Part shown: piece by piece, positions 8,348 through 16,272 of the stretch
Position numbering within the stretch: the first letter of the stretch is position 1
Layout: each line of letters starts with the position of its first letter
Notes under the pieces: model-generated
The model's input: the letters and a program-made list of their open reading frames with translations, nothing else
What the model was told of the DNA's origin: nothing
Databases searched by the model: none
Made by a program: the position numbers and the translations under genes
Source of the DNA: Bdellovibrionales bacterium Ga0074137
GTDB lineage: Bacteria > Bdellovibrionota > Bdellovibrionia > Bdellovibrionales > JAMPXM01
Reading direction: 5' to 3'
Assembly (NCBI GenBank): GCA_001464715.1
Contig: LNDT01000032.1
Span: forward strand, 1-64,000
DNA: 64,000 nt

Positions 8348-9583
8348 TTACTGGGGAAGGATAATTTTGATATTTACTTTTCCAGGTCCAGTTTCCAGCT
8401 GCTGACGAACAAGTTCTGACGCTGGAATTGGCGGCGGTGTCGGCGGAGGAGGTGGCGGCATGACTAGATTCGGTCCACCACCGATATTCGCCGGAAAGCG
8501 ATCCGGTGCTTTGCCGAGGTCTCCGCTTGTTACCATGCTACCGCCGGGGCGAACGGGCGACACGGCTGTCTCTGATTTTGGTCTTGTCGCGAGGCCTGAA
8601 CCGCCACCGGTGGGCGCCGAACCTGATCCTGATGCCGAACCTGAAGCAGAACCGCTCGCAGCTGAAGCTCCCCCGGATTCGCCACGTTTGTTGCCACCGT
8701 CGGTGCTTCCGTTCGAAGTGCCGTTCGAGCCTCCGGCAGTAGTCGAACTTCCACCCGGCGGATTTTCAGATGTCTCTCTTTTTGGGCCATCCGAGTTTCC
8801 TCTGGCTTCTTTCTTTCCGTCATCGCGCTTTGGCTCGGTCACCGCGGGTGCGCTCTCTTGTGCCGGCGCGTCTTTCTTGATGCCGGCAATATCACCAGAA
8901 GACTCGACGTTCATTTTTTCCATCTCTTTTGATGGAACGGGTTTTGGTGGAGCCGGCGGCGCGCCAGGCAAAGCTTCAGTCTTTTGACCAGCACCAATCG
9001 AGACTGCGCCAAGAATTGTTCCGCCAGGACCTGCGCGTCCAACATCAACGCTTCCTTTAAACGTCACGACTTCCGTCTTGCTCGTTTTGCGATCGAAGCT
9101 GGTTAAGAAGTCAGTTCCTCGGACACCGGCGACAGCACTCTTAGTTTTAACTTGGAAAGTGTTGGCCTGACCGTCTTTGGCTTTGTCGTTGTACATGTTC
9201 TCTTCGCGCGTGGCCGAGCGGACTTTTCCGTAAAGTACGTTCAGCATAACTTTCTTTTTATTGTCCGCTGGTTTGTACTCGTACACTTCAAGCTTAATTC
9301 GCGACTCTGGCGAGATGTTGAGTTCGTTTCCATCTTCCATTTTTACTTTTGCGCGCGACTGAAGGCCCGCGATAATTGTGTCGCCTTGGCAGACTTTGGC
9401 GCCAGCCGCTGCGGTCGAAACTTTTCCGCCCACGGCGCTTTCGATTTTCACGTCGCCTTTGGAAACAAGAATTTCACCACACGCCGCCCACAGTATTTCA
9501 GGTGCGATCAGCAGAGTGCCGGCCATCGCAAGGCTGCGAAGAAGACCCAATGAAAGTACTTTAGACGAGAATGGATTCGACAT
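8348..9583 (-). CDS. Exported FecR-domain protein with Gly/Ser-rich tail
   Basis: 411 residues. A signal peptide ends near residue 34 (LWAACG). Residues about 35-190 match the FecR domain: GDVKIES, VCQGDTIIAGLQSRAKVKM, LNISPESRIKL and VAGVRGTDF, the last being the most conserved FecR motif. A low-complexity Gly/Ser/Asn segment follows (about 265-345), then a proline run and a short final strand VNIKIILPQ. No sigma-regulator transmembrane arrangement or ECF sigma factor is nearby, so a periplasmic or surface structural role with the TPR/barrel protein downstream is more likely than iron signalling. Confidence 0.7.
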   Translation of the reverse strand: MSNPFSSKVLSLGLLRSLAMAGTLLIAPEILWAACGEILVSKGDVKIESAVGGKVSTAAAGAKVCQGDTIIAGLQSRAKVKMEDGNELNISPESRIKLEVYEYKPADNKKKVMLNVLYGKVRSATREENMYNDKAKDGQANTFQVKTKSAVAGVRGTDFLTSFDRKTSKTEVVTFKGSVDVGRAGPGGTILGAVSIGAGQKTEALPGAPPAPPKPVPSKEMEKMNVESSGDIAGIKKDAPAQESAPAVTEPKRDDGKKEARGNSDGPKRETSENPPGGSSTTAGGSNGTSNGSTDGGNKRGESGGASAASGSASGSASGSGSAPTGGGSGLATRPKSETAVSPVRPGGSMVTSGDLGKAPDRFPANIGGGPNLVMPPPPPPTPPPIPASELVRQQLETGPGKVNIKIILPQ

Positions 9584-9759
9584 TTCAATGCTCCCAGCCC
9601 CATTGGGCCCGGTACAAATTTGGTCGTATTCGACTGGATTCTCATCGGAATTTGAAGGTTCAAACTTGATTAACCTGAAGCGTTCGTCTCACTTCGGTAC
9701 GCGCGCGACTATTTTTGAGACGCCGCCGGTAGCGCTATCTTGAGCTCTATTTGGCGGTG

Positions 9760-10293
9760 CTAATTATTTAGAATTTCTTTTGCGGCAACAAGGAGACCGT
9801 CGGCATAGATCGTCGGACGAGCTTCTTCGGGTGCATCTTTTGGAACGGCTTCGGTCCCGATCAGAAGAACTGTCTTGCAACCGGCGCGAGCGCCAGCGAT
9901 CACATCGCTCACGCGGTCGCCAATCATCCAACTCTTTGAAAGATCGACGCCGTGATCTTTAGCCCCCTGAAGAAGCATCCCGGGTTTAGGCTTTCGCATC
10001 GGGTGCTCGCTCTCAACAGAGTAAGCCGCATAATAAACACCGACGAACTCAACGCCGTGCCGTTCGAACTCTTTGCGAATCCGGCGGTGTGTTTCGTCAA
10101 GATTTTCAATCGTCACCAAACCCCGCGGCACGCCGCTCTGATTGGTCACAATAATAAACTGAAAGCCCGCGTTCTTTAATAGGACCAGAGCTTCGAAAAC
10201 ATCGGGCAGATATTCGATTTGATCGGGGTCATTGAGATAAACTTTGTCGATGATGAGCGTGCCGTCGCGATCGAGAAAAACTGTCTTTTTCAT
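9760..10293 (-). CDS. gmhB: HAD phosphatase, GmhB / histidinol-phosphatase type
   Basis: 177 residues. HAD motif I is FLDRDGT (nucleophile D8, acid/base D10), motif II VTNQSG, and motifs III/IV are in RKPKPGML and MIGDRVSDV. This is the D,D-heptose-1,7-bisphosphate phosphatase group, which removes the C7 phosphate in making ADP-heptose for lipopolysaccharide; the same fold serves histidinol-phosphate phosphatase. The Cys/His zinc loop of E. coli GmhB, expected between VYY and RKPKPG, is absent, so the exact substrate is uncertain. Start ATG at 10293. No other heptose gene is in the window. Confidence 0.7.
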   Translation of the reverse strand: MKKTVFLDRDGTLIIDKVYLNDPDQIEYLPDVFEALVLLKNAGFQFIIVTNQSGVPRGLVTIENLDETHRRIRKEFERHGVEFVGVYYAAYSVESEHPMRKPKPGMLLQGAKDHGVDLSKSWMIGDRVSDVIAGARAGCKTVLLIGTEAVPKDAPEEARPTIYADGLLVAAKEILNN

Positions 10294-10368
10294 CTAGGTC
10301 TGGGAGTAGCGCTAAGTCGCCGATCCGGTCAAGAAACCTTGGCCGCAGACCTCTGTTTTTAGCCGCAC

Positions 10369-11424
10369 TTATTTCGATGGAGTTTTTAAGGGATGATGGG
10401 CTTCGAGCGTTCTCGCAAGGTCATCGATACCGACGTGGGTGTAACGGCTGGTCGCCTGCAAAGTCGCGTGCCCCAGCAGTGCTTGCAGAACACGCAAGTT
10501 CGCTCCTGATCTTAATAGGTGAGTGGCATAACTGTGCCGAAGGGCATGCGGATGAAGAGGCTTAAGAAGCCCCGCACCGGCCCCGGCCCGACGGACGAGA
10601 TCGTAAGCCATTCGAGTTGAAAGAGGTCTTTCGCCGAAAAGATATTTCTCCGCGGCTGCGTCGCCAGATGTTGTTCGAAGGAAAGACCGCAGTTCATGAA
10701 CGGCCAAAAGAGTGAGCTTCGGAAGAGCGACGATTCTTTCTTTCGCCCCCTTTCCAATCACGCGACACGTACCCCTCGTCTCATCGATATTTTTATTTTC
10801 AATCTCGCACGCTTCCGAGACGCGAAGTCCGCCGCCGTAAAGAAGTGCGATCAAAGCCAGCGTTTGAGTGGCCACATGAAGTTCGACGGTGTCGCCCAAT
10901 TCGCGAGCTTTATTCACTTGAGCTTGAGTCGAGCGAATCAACGAGATGGCCTCATCGACACTCAAATGCTTTGGAAGTCGAAGCGGGACTTTGGGCGAGT
11001 GAAGAGTCGCCGAGATGTCTCTTTCGGTGAACCCTTCCCTGTGGAGCCAGCCGAGGAAGCTCTTCATGGTGGCGGTCTTACGATTGCGGCTTGCTGGACT
11101 TAAGGGGCCCCAACGGGCCTGTGCCTGCTTAATAAGCACGTTCATTTGGGTCAGTTCGGACTCAGAAAGTGGGGCCTTGGGGCGGTCCGCAGACCCGTTT
11201 AAAGTGACCCGTGAAAAATAAAATACCTGCTCGAGGTCGACTTTATACGCTCTTAACGTGTGGTCCGACGCCGAATCTATAAATTCAAGTGAATACAAGT
11301 AGTTACGTATGAATTCAAGACCCCTCGGCCAGGCCTCTTTTTGAGGTGGCGACGACTTTAAAGGGGTCTTAGACTGTAGTTTTTCCCGCGATTCTTTCAT
11401 TCGATAGCAAAAAGTTCCTTGCAT
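10369..11424 (-). CDS. Tyrosine recombinase, XerC/XerD type
   Basis: 351 residues from ATG 11424; ATG 11400 (MKESREKL) is an alternative. An N-terminal SAM-like core-binding domain spans about 35-150. The catalytic set is complete: R201 (GGGLRVSE), K225 (GKGAKER), H293 and R296 (HALRHSYATHLL), H319 (LLGHATL) and Y328 (SRYTHVG). Xer proteins resolve chromosome dimers at dif and are normally housekeeping. No dif-like site or integrated element is seen beside it, so chromosomal Xer is more likely than a phage integrase. Divergent from the sigma-54 activator. XerC versus XerD cannot be settled here. Confidence 0.85.
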   Translation of the reverse strand: MQGTFCYRMKESREKLQSKTPLKSSPPQKEAWPRGLEFIRNYLYSLEFIDSASDHTLRAYKVDLEQVFYFSRVTLNGSADRPKAPLSESELTQMNVLIKQAQARWGPLSPASRNRKTATMKSFLGWLHREGFTERDISATLHSPKVPLRLPKHLSVDEAISLIRSTQAQVNKARELGDTVELHVATQTLALIALLYGGGLRVSEACEIENKNIDETRGTCRVIGKGAKERIVALPKLTLLAVHELRSFLRTTSGDAAAEKYLFGERPLSTRMAYDLVRRAGAGAGLLKPLHPHALRHSYATHLLRSGANLRVLQALLGHATLQATSRYTHVGIDDLARTLEAHHPLKTPSK

Positions 11425-11511
11425 TTATTTCCGCAACGCGTTACAACCTCTCTCGACACGCTGTCCCAAAATGAGACGGCGCGACAAAGAATAACGAAAG
11501 AGGCTGAACGT

Positions 11512-12618
11512 ATGTCGCAGTTTGAAAACACTCCGATTCTCCCCGGTGCTGCTCTTCCAGTTGGTGGCAACTCAACTAATCCTGGTCCTCTTTCGGGTGC
11601 TCAGCACCAAAAGACTTTGCAGGACACGGCGATTGGTTCGCACTCGTCAGGCGATAAAACTATCGTCTACAAGTCCGAGGTCATGCGTCAGCTCATGAAA
11701 ATGATCGACCGCGTGTCTCCATCTACAGCTACTGTACTCGTTCTTGGTGAATCGGGAACTGGTAAAGAGCTGATCGCTCGCGCAATTCATGAGCGTTCGA
11801 ATCGCCGTAACAAGCCTTTCGTCGCGATCAACTGCGGAGCACTTCGCGAAACTCTTCTTGAGTCAGAGCTTTTCGGTCACGAGAAAGGCTCCTTCACGGG
11901 CGCTTACACTCGAAAGATCGGTCTTGCGGAAGCCGCGAACGGTGGAACTTTGTTCCTCGACGAAATCGGCGAGCTTTCTCCAGGAATCCAGGCGAAGCTT
12001 CTTCGCTTCGTTCAAGAAGGCGAAATCTTCCGCGTCGGTGGAAAAGATCCGATCAAAGTTGATATTCGTTTGATCTCGGCGACAAACCGAGAGCTTGATG
12101 CGGAAGTTTCTCGCGGTAATTTCCGTGAAGATCTTTACTATCGTATCAACACAATCACAGTGAACTCGCCACCTTTGCGTCGTCGTAAAGAAGATATCCC
12201 ACTTCTTGTGGAGTATTTCTTGGCTCGCGGTCAAAACCGAATTTTGAACCGTGGTCGCGCGATGAGCGAAGACGCGATGAAGATCGTGACTCGTTACGAC
12301 TGGCCGGGAAACATTCGTGAACTTCAGAACGTTTGCGAGCGACTGCAGATCTTGGCCGATGGTCACACGATCATGCCAGGTGATTTGCCAGAGAACATTT
12401 TGAACCCCGAGCAAAAAGTCACAACAGATGACTACGATGCAACGGTCACTCTCTATGAACTCGAGAAGCGTTATATCTTGAAAGCTCTGAACTACTTCGA
12501 CGGCAATAAAACACAAGCCGCGAACGCGCTCGGAATCACAATCAAGACGCTTTATAACAAGCTGCACGAGTACGGCGAATTCGAAAAATACGCCGTCCAT
12601 TCGAAACCTAAAGTTTAG
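11512..12618 (+). CDS. Sigma-54 activator without receiver domain
   Basis: 368 residues from ATG 11512, preceded by AGAGG at good spacing; an open frame extends upstream to 11419 but lacks a ribosome site. The first 50 or so residues are low-complexity and contain no receiver, GAF or PAS domain. The AAA+ domain has Walker A GESGTGKE (79-86), the sigma-54 contact loop as GSFTGA (126-131, Ser for the common Ala), Walker B GTLFLDEIGE and the arginine-finger region NFREDLYYR. The C-terminus is a Fis-type helix-turn-helix (NKTQAANALGITIKTLYNKL). It should open sigma-54 promoters; control must come from level or partner rather than phosphorylation. Confidence 0.9.
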   Translation: MSQFENTPILPGAALPVGGNSTNPGPLSGAQHQKTLQDTAIGSHSSGDKTIVYKSEVMRQLMKMIDRVSPSTATVLVLGESGTGKELIARAIHERSNRRNKPFVAINCGALRETLLESELFGHEKGSFTGAYTRKIGLAEAANGGTLFLDEIGELSPGIQAKLLRFVQEGEIFRVGGKDPIKVDIRLISATNRELDAEVSRGNFREDLYYRINTITVNSPPLRRRKEDIPLLVEYFLARGQNRILNRGRAMSEDAMKIVTRYDWPGNIRELQNVCERLQILADGHTIMPGDLPENILNPEQKVTTDDYDATVTLYELEKRYILKALNYFDGNKTQAANALGITIKTLYNKLHEYGEFEKYAVHSKPKV

Positions 12619-12631
12619 AAGTTACTCGGTT

Positions 12632-12738
12632 CGTCCGACCGAAGGTCGGCGTACCGCCGAACGCAGAAGCGGTGCGTCTGACCAAAGGTCGGCATACCGC
12701 CGAACGCAAAACCCGCGCGTCTGACCGATGGTCAGCGG
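12632..12738. repeat. Tandem palindromic repeat, two and a half copies
   Basis: Two 43-base units (12632-12674 and 12675-12717) and a partial third (12719-12738) follow the regulator gene. Each opens with a small inverted repeat around GACC-GAA/AAA-GGTC, followed by CGGCGTACCGCCGAACGC or a near copy. They lie just before a terminator and could be transcript-end hairpins or a REP-like element. Confidence 0.7.
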
Positions 12739-12740
12739 AA

Positions 12741-12774
12741 AAAGCTGGCCGACCAGGTCGGCTTTTTCCTTTTT
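12741..12774 (+). terminator. Rho-independent terminator of the sigma-54 activator gene
   Basis: The arms GCCGACC and GGTCGGC (12748-12762) are flanked by AAAAAGC upstream and followed by TTTTTCCTTTTT. It sits between the regulator and the next plus-strand gene. Confidence 0.75.
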
Positions 12775-12800
12775 AACGGTTTAGATTCCTTGGAGAGAAA

Positions 12801-13436
12801 ATGAAGCTTCAACAGGTTTGGATTGTCAGCGCCGCTGCAGCTTTAGTTCTTTCGTCAGGTGCGACGGCTCACGCAAATCTGCTCGAGAGTAAGACTGCCA
12901 CTACGTTCCACGGAGAGGGCTTCATTTCAACTTCGATGGATGGTGACGACGTCACCATGATGGAAATTTCTCCCAGCGGTCCCGCTTTTTCGGAAAAAGA
13001 AATCCCGGCCCAAATCGGTGTGGTCGTCGACCTCGTGCGGGGTGAAATGGTGCTGCGGGTTCTGGCCAACAAAGATTTGTTCCCAAATGTTTCCACGACA
13101 AGCAGAACTGAATCTTACGATCAGCAGTGGTACTGCTCAGGTCTGACGGTTACCGAACAAACAACAAAGCAGTACATCCCATCCAAAGATTTAGGTCGCA
13201 CCGGAGCAAGAGCGATGATTGCTCCTGTCGCACCAACCGTTGTGTACAGAGCTCTTTGCGAACTCAAAAATGGCAAGAGGGCTAAAACGACCGAGCGCAC
13301 GATTCGACTGACTTCGAATGCCGGTGGTTTTGTCTTAGTCGTTCAAGAAATCATTTACCCACAAAATAAGGACGATAATTCGTTTCCCGATTACGACGTT
13401 ATGTCCGGCGGACCCCTTCGCAAGGTCTCCAAATAG
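12801..13436 (+). CDS. Exported protein of unknown function
   Basis: 211 residues; ATG 12801 follows GGAGAG. A signal peptide (MKLQQVWIVSAAAALVLSSG, cleavage near AHA at 23-25) directs export. The remainder is rich in beta-strand patterns and Thr/Val, with two cysteines (YCSG and LCEL) that could pair. I do not recognise a family. It stands alone between a terminator upstream and a 200-base spacer downstream. Confidence 0.6.
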   Translation: MKLQQVWIVSAAAALVLSSGATAHANLLESKTATTFHGEGFISTSMDGDDVTMMEISPSGPAFSEKEIPAQIGVVVDLVRGEMVLRVLANKDLFPNVSTTSRTESYDQQWYCSGLTVTEQTTKQYIPSKDLGRTGARAMIAPVAPTVVYRALCELKNGKRAKTTERTIRLTSNAGGFVLVVQEIIYPQNKDDNSFPDYDVMSGGPLRKVSK

Positions 13437-13608
13437 CGACCCCTTCGGCCAACCTCCCAAGGCCTCACGAGAAAAAAAGTTACCGGGCTTGGAAACTCTT
13501 GCCGGATCCAAACTGCTTTTTGCTCCTGAAATCGTCCGTTTTTGCCCGCGCCGCCATCTCAGCATGCGTTTGGGCGTAAAATAGAGTTAAGCGGTGCTTT
13601 GTCTGAAG

Positions 13609-13632
13609 CGCGACCCGCGGTCGCGAAAGGAG
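13609..13632 (+). promoter_or_regulatory. Hairpin abutting the ribosome binding site of the next gene
   Basis: A 7-base inverted repeat CGCGACC/GGTCGCG with a CGC loop (13609-13625) ends directly at the AAAGGAG ribosome site (13626-13632) of the GTG-started gene at 13637. It could modulate translation initiation. Confidence 0.4.
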
Positions 13633-13636
13633 CACA

Positions 13637-14371
13637 GTGAAGCGTCGTCTATTTCTGAATTTTTTTGTCGGATCTCTTTTCGCTCTTTGCTTAGGCGGAG
13701 TTCTGTCGGCAGCCGCACAAACGGCCTCAGGCCCGGCGCCGTCCGCGAGTGGCGAGAACTACGTTGAATTTTTAATCGGTGACCGGACTGAGAAAACGCG
13801 CATGTGGGGTCACGTTTCACTTCGTGTCGTGGGTGGTGGCGTCGATCAGATCTTCGATTTTGGTCGCTACGGAAAGATGTGGGGGAGAAAAGATTCGGCC
13901 GAAGGCGAGCCCATCTTGCGAGTTTGGAAGCCCGGGCAATTTACGAACTATCGCAACTATCATCTGAAAGATGGGGGCACCACTCTTCGGTACCGCTTCG
14001 CTTCAAACGCTGAACGCAATTCTCGAATTCTTGGTTACTTCGGCCGCATGACCAACGGCGCTCGCAAGACTTACGACAACGCGCAAATGACAGCTTACAA
14101 TTCGAACTACAAAAACTTTCACGCTGTCGAAGTGAATTGTGTCACGGTGGCCATTGACGCTTTCATGGCGGGCTTTCCTGAATACGACGTCAACAATGCG
14201 GCTTACGCGAAAGCACGGACTCTTCAGTGGTTCATGCAGGGCGAAGCTCAGCAGTACATGTATGATGTGGATAATCGGCGTTGGAACCGCATTTGGTGGC
14301 CCCTTGATTTGATGGCGCTGCTTGATGAACGCTTCGTAAAAAAAGGCCTCGCAGGGTTATCTCGACTGTAG
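13637..14371 (+). CDS. Exported protein, possible permuted papain-like (DUF4105-type) hydrolase
   Basis: 244 residues from a GTG placed after AAAGGAG. A signal peptide covers 1 to about 28. The mature part has MWGHVSLRVVG (H59), IFDFGRYG, and later VEVNCVTVAIDAF (C168). The order His then Cys, with a G-H-x-x-L strand and an aromatic D/N-x-G turn, recalls permuted NlpC/P60 papain-fold proteins such as DUF4105/Lnb-type proteins, where these residues are catalytic. This is inference from motif shape. Trp-rich ends (NRIWWPLDLM) are unassigned. A bidirectional terminator follows. Confidence 0.55.
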   Translation: MKRRLFLNFFVGSLFALCLGGVLSAAAQTASGPAPSASGENYVEFLIGDRTEKTRMWGHVSLRVVGGGVDQIFDFGRYGKMWGRKDSAEGEPILRVWKPGQFTNYRNYHLKDGGTTLRYRFASNAERNSRILGYFGRMTNGARKTYDNAQMTAYNSNYKNFHAVEVNCVTVAIDAFMAGFPEYDVNNAAYAKARTLQWFMQGEAQQYMYDVDNRRWNRIWWPLDLMALLDERFVKKGLAGLSRL

Positions 14372-14403
14372 CTCGACATTTTTCGTTCAACGGAAACGTC
14401 CCT

Positions 14404-14445
14404 AAAATAAAAAAGCCGAGGAGTGATCCTCGGCTTTTTTATTTT
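14404..14445. terminator. Bidirectional rho-independent terminator
   Basis: Stem GCCGAGGA/TCCTCGGC (14415-14434, loop GTGA) is flanked by A-rich sequence on one side and TTTTTTATTTT on the other, so it works for the plus-strand gene ending at 14371 and the minus-strand gene ending at 14480. Confidence 0.9.
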
Positions 14446-14479
14446 GAGCAAAAAACTAAATTAGTTTCTCTGAAAAGCT

Positions 14480-14959
14480 CTAGACGTAACCTTCGTCATC
14501 GTCTTCTTCTTCATCGATGACAACGGCGCCTGCGTCTTCTTCGTCATCGAAATCATCAGCTTCCTCATCGGTAGGCTCTTTGACTGCATTTTCGTCGAGT
14601 TCGTCTTCGCCGACACCTGCGTCTTCGATTTCAAGAGTTGTCTCGTCCATGTCGTCGTCTGCATCGTTGTACGACTTCGTTGGCGGAACGTAAGGAACTA
14701 CTTTTTTAACAGCGGGCTTCGCTGCTTTTTTCGCGGTCGCTTTTGGCGCAGCTTTTTTAGTGGAAGCCTTGGCCGCTTTCTTAGTTACTTTTTTGGTCGT
14801 CTTTTTTGCGGCTTTTTTCGTCGCTTTTTTTGCGGTCGACTTTTTGGCAGCTTTCGCTGTTTTCTTCGTCGCTTTTTTAGTGGTTTTTTTCGCGGCTTTT
14901 TTAGCCGATTTCTTAGTCGCTTTTTTCGTAGATTTTTTTGCTGGTTTCTTTTTGGCCAT
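14480..14959 (-). CDS. Histone H1-like Lys/Ala repeat protein with acidic tail
   Basis: 159 residues from ATG 14959 (MAKKKPAKKSTKK); the frame is open farther upstream to 15079 but the composition changes exactly at this Met. Residues 1 to about 90 are a KKAT/KKTTKKA-type repeat typical of bacterial H1-like DNA-binding proteins. A short segment VPYVPPTKSY follows, and about 105-159 is a strongly acidic Asp/Glu tail. The basic half would bind DNA or RNA; the acidic half could self-mask it or contact basic partners. Converges with the upstream gene on a shared terminator. Repeat proteins of this kind vary in length between strains. Confidence 0.75.
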   Translation of the reverse strand: MAKKKPAKKSTKKATKKSAKKAAKKTTKKATKKTAKAAKKSTAKKATKKAAKKTTKKVTKKAAKASTKKAAPKATAKKAAKPAVKKVVPYVPPTKSYNDADDDMDETTLEIEDAGVGEDELDENAVKEPTDEEADDFDDEEDAGAVVIDEEEDDDEGYV

Positions 14960-15103
14960 GTTCGTTTTCCCCCGAGTCAATGCTGCTAAGTTTGAATGCA
15001 TCTTGGGGCGGAAGGCAACAACGACCGTAAGACAAGCGCGAAATTTTCGCGCCGTCCGATAACTCACAGGTGAAACCATAGAGGTTGCTTGGGGCGGTCA
15101 GTC

Positions 15104-15862
15104 TTAAAGAAGGTCGTCGATCGCCCGCGACAGGTCGTCAGGTAGCGCTATCGAAAGAAAGAATCCGCCATCAAAGCCAGTTTTGGCCGGAATTGACGTG
15201 AAGTATCCGAACGTTCGAGTCCGAGCTTCGTCGCGGATCGGCAGCGTCAATCGAAGGTAGGGGTCAAACTTCGTAGCGACAAAGACTCCAACCACCGTGG
15301 GGCTTAAGTAGAGAGCACCTCGAAGGTTGCCGGACCGGCTAAAGGACATTCCGATCGACGGAAGCTCACCCTCGGGAATGGCCGGCAGCCGGTCTCCATT
15401 GGGGAGACGGCTGGTGGGAAGGGAATCCACACCTTTCAGCACGCTAGCCAAGGGAAGGCGCAAGACAAGGGAAGAGGTGCCATCCGGGTTCATTTCAATT
15501 CCAACCGTCGCTCCTGGAATTTCGCGAATGGAAACCGGAATTTCGGCTCCGATTTGGAGTCCCGCAATGAAGGGGACTTTGACGACAAGTGTTTTAGTGG
15601 CGCGGTCGATTTCGACGACTTTCGATTGATCGAAGCGGCCGCCATTGATTGTGCCGTCCATCTGTACAGCTTCCCACCCAGGAGACGTGCCGGTGCCGTC
15701 GCCACTTCCACCAGGGGGAACATCCGAAGCGCAGTTACCAACGGTGCACGATGAGAGAGCTTTTCCAGCTTCAAAGCCCGAAGAGCAGGCCGACGAAACT
15801 GCGGCGGCGCACAGGAAGGTCGCGACACGGAGAGAGAGTAAGCATTGTTTTCCAAGTTTCAT
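15104..15862 (-). CDS. Predicted lipoprotein of unknown function
   Basis: 252 residues from ATG 15862 (MKLGKQCLLSL), six bases after GGAG; the frame extends eight codons farther. A hydrophobic stretch ends in the lipobox VSSAC, so Cys about 26 should be lipidated. The early mature region contains further cysteines (SSCTVGNC) and a Gly/Pro linker, followed by a beta-rich domain with repeated strand patterns (LVVKVPFIAGLQIG, LTLPIRD). No known domain is recognised. Spacer sequence with palindromes lies upstream. Confidence 0.65.
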   Translation of the reverse strand: MKLGKQCLLSLRVATFLCAAAVSSACSSGFEAGKALSSCTVGNCASDVPPGGSGDGTGTSPGWEAVQMDGTINGGRFDQSKVVEIDRATKTLVVKVPFIAGLQIGAEIPVSIREIPGATVGIEMNPDGTSSLVLRLPLASVLKGVDSLPTSRLPNGDRLPAIPEGELPSIGMSFSRSGNLRGALYLSPTVVGVFVATKFDPYLRLTLPIRDEARTRTFGYFTSIPAKTGFDGGFFLSIALPDDLSRAIDDLL

Positions 15863-16055
15863 TCTGTGCTCCAATTTTAAATTCATCCAACACCGAACAG
15901 ATCGGTGCCCTGAAGACAGGCCTTGAGTCTAAATCTTTGAAATCACTGGGAATAAGTTAGACACTTTTCTCAACTTCGCAAGCCTGGGGCACGTCCGTCA
16001 GTGAGGCCTCGGAAATCAGGTCGCAGTGCTCAGCGGATAGTCACACCGTCACACT

Positions 16056-16162
16056 CGTCACAAGTTTGTGACGAAATCCTCACCCAGCCCTCGAACAGCT
16101 GACCCACGGTCACGCCAACAAACAATGACCCACGGTCACTAAGCCACTTGACCCACGGTCAC
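16056..16162. repeat. Cluster of TGACC-CAC-GGTCA palindromes
   Basis: Three identical 14-base copies of TGACCCACGGTCAC start at 16100, 16126 and 16149 (steps of 26 and 23). Just upstream is a perfect palindrome CGTCACAA-GT-TTGTGACG (16056-16073). The array fills the non-coding gap between the lipoprotein promoter side and the flagellin terminator. Regularly placed identical palindromes look like binding sites for a dimeric DNA-binding protein. Confidence 0.7.
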
Positions 16163-16200
16163 AAAAAAACCGCAGCCCCATAAAGGAGCTGCGGTTTTGC
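16163..16200 (-). terminator. fliC: Rho-independent terminator of flagellin
   Basis: Read on the minus strand, CCGCAGCTCC and GGGGCTGCGG pair around a short loop and are followed by TTTTTTT. It lies about 75 bases past the flagellin stop codon. Confidence 0.85.
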
Positions 16201-16272
16201 TTCATCTTAAACGGGCCGACGAAAAGTCAGCCCAGAGTGAAGTTCAGGATCAACCGATCCTTAATTCAAGGA

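Noticed and set aside
8460-8987. A 175-codon Pro/Glu-rich frame on the plus strand
   Set aside because: It mirrors the Gly/Ser-rich tail of the FecR-domain gene, which has a signal peptide and a recognised domain.
10369-11424. Phage or island integrase
   Set aside because: No attachment-site repeat, tRNA target or phage gene is adjacent; the protein fits a housekeeping Xer recombinase.
14760-15062. A hydrophobic Phe/Val/Ala open frame on the plus strand
   Set aside because: It is the reverse complement of the Lys/Ala repeat gene; its membrane-like look is an artefact of that repeat.
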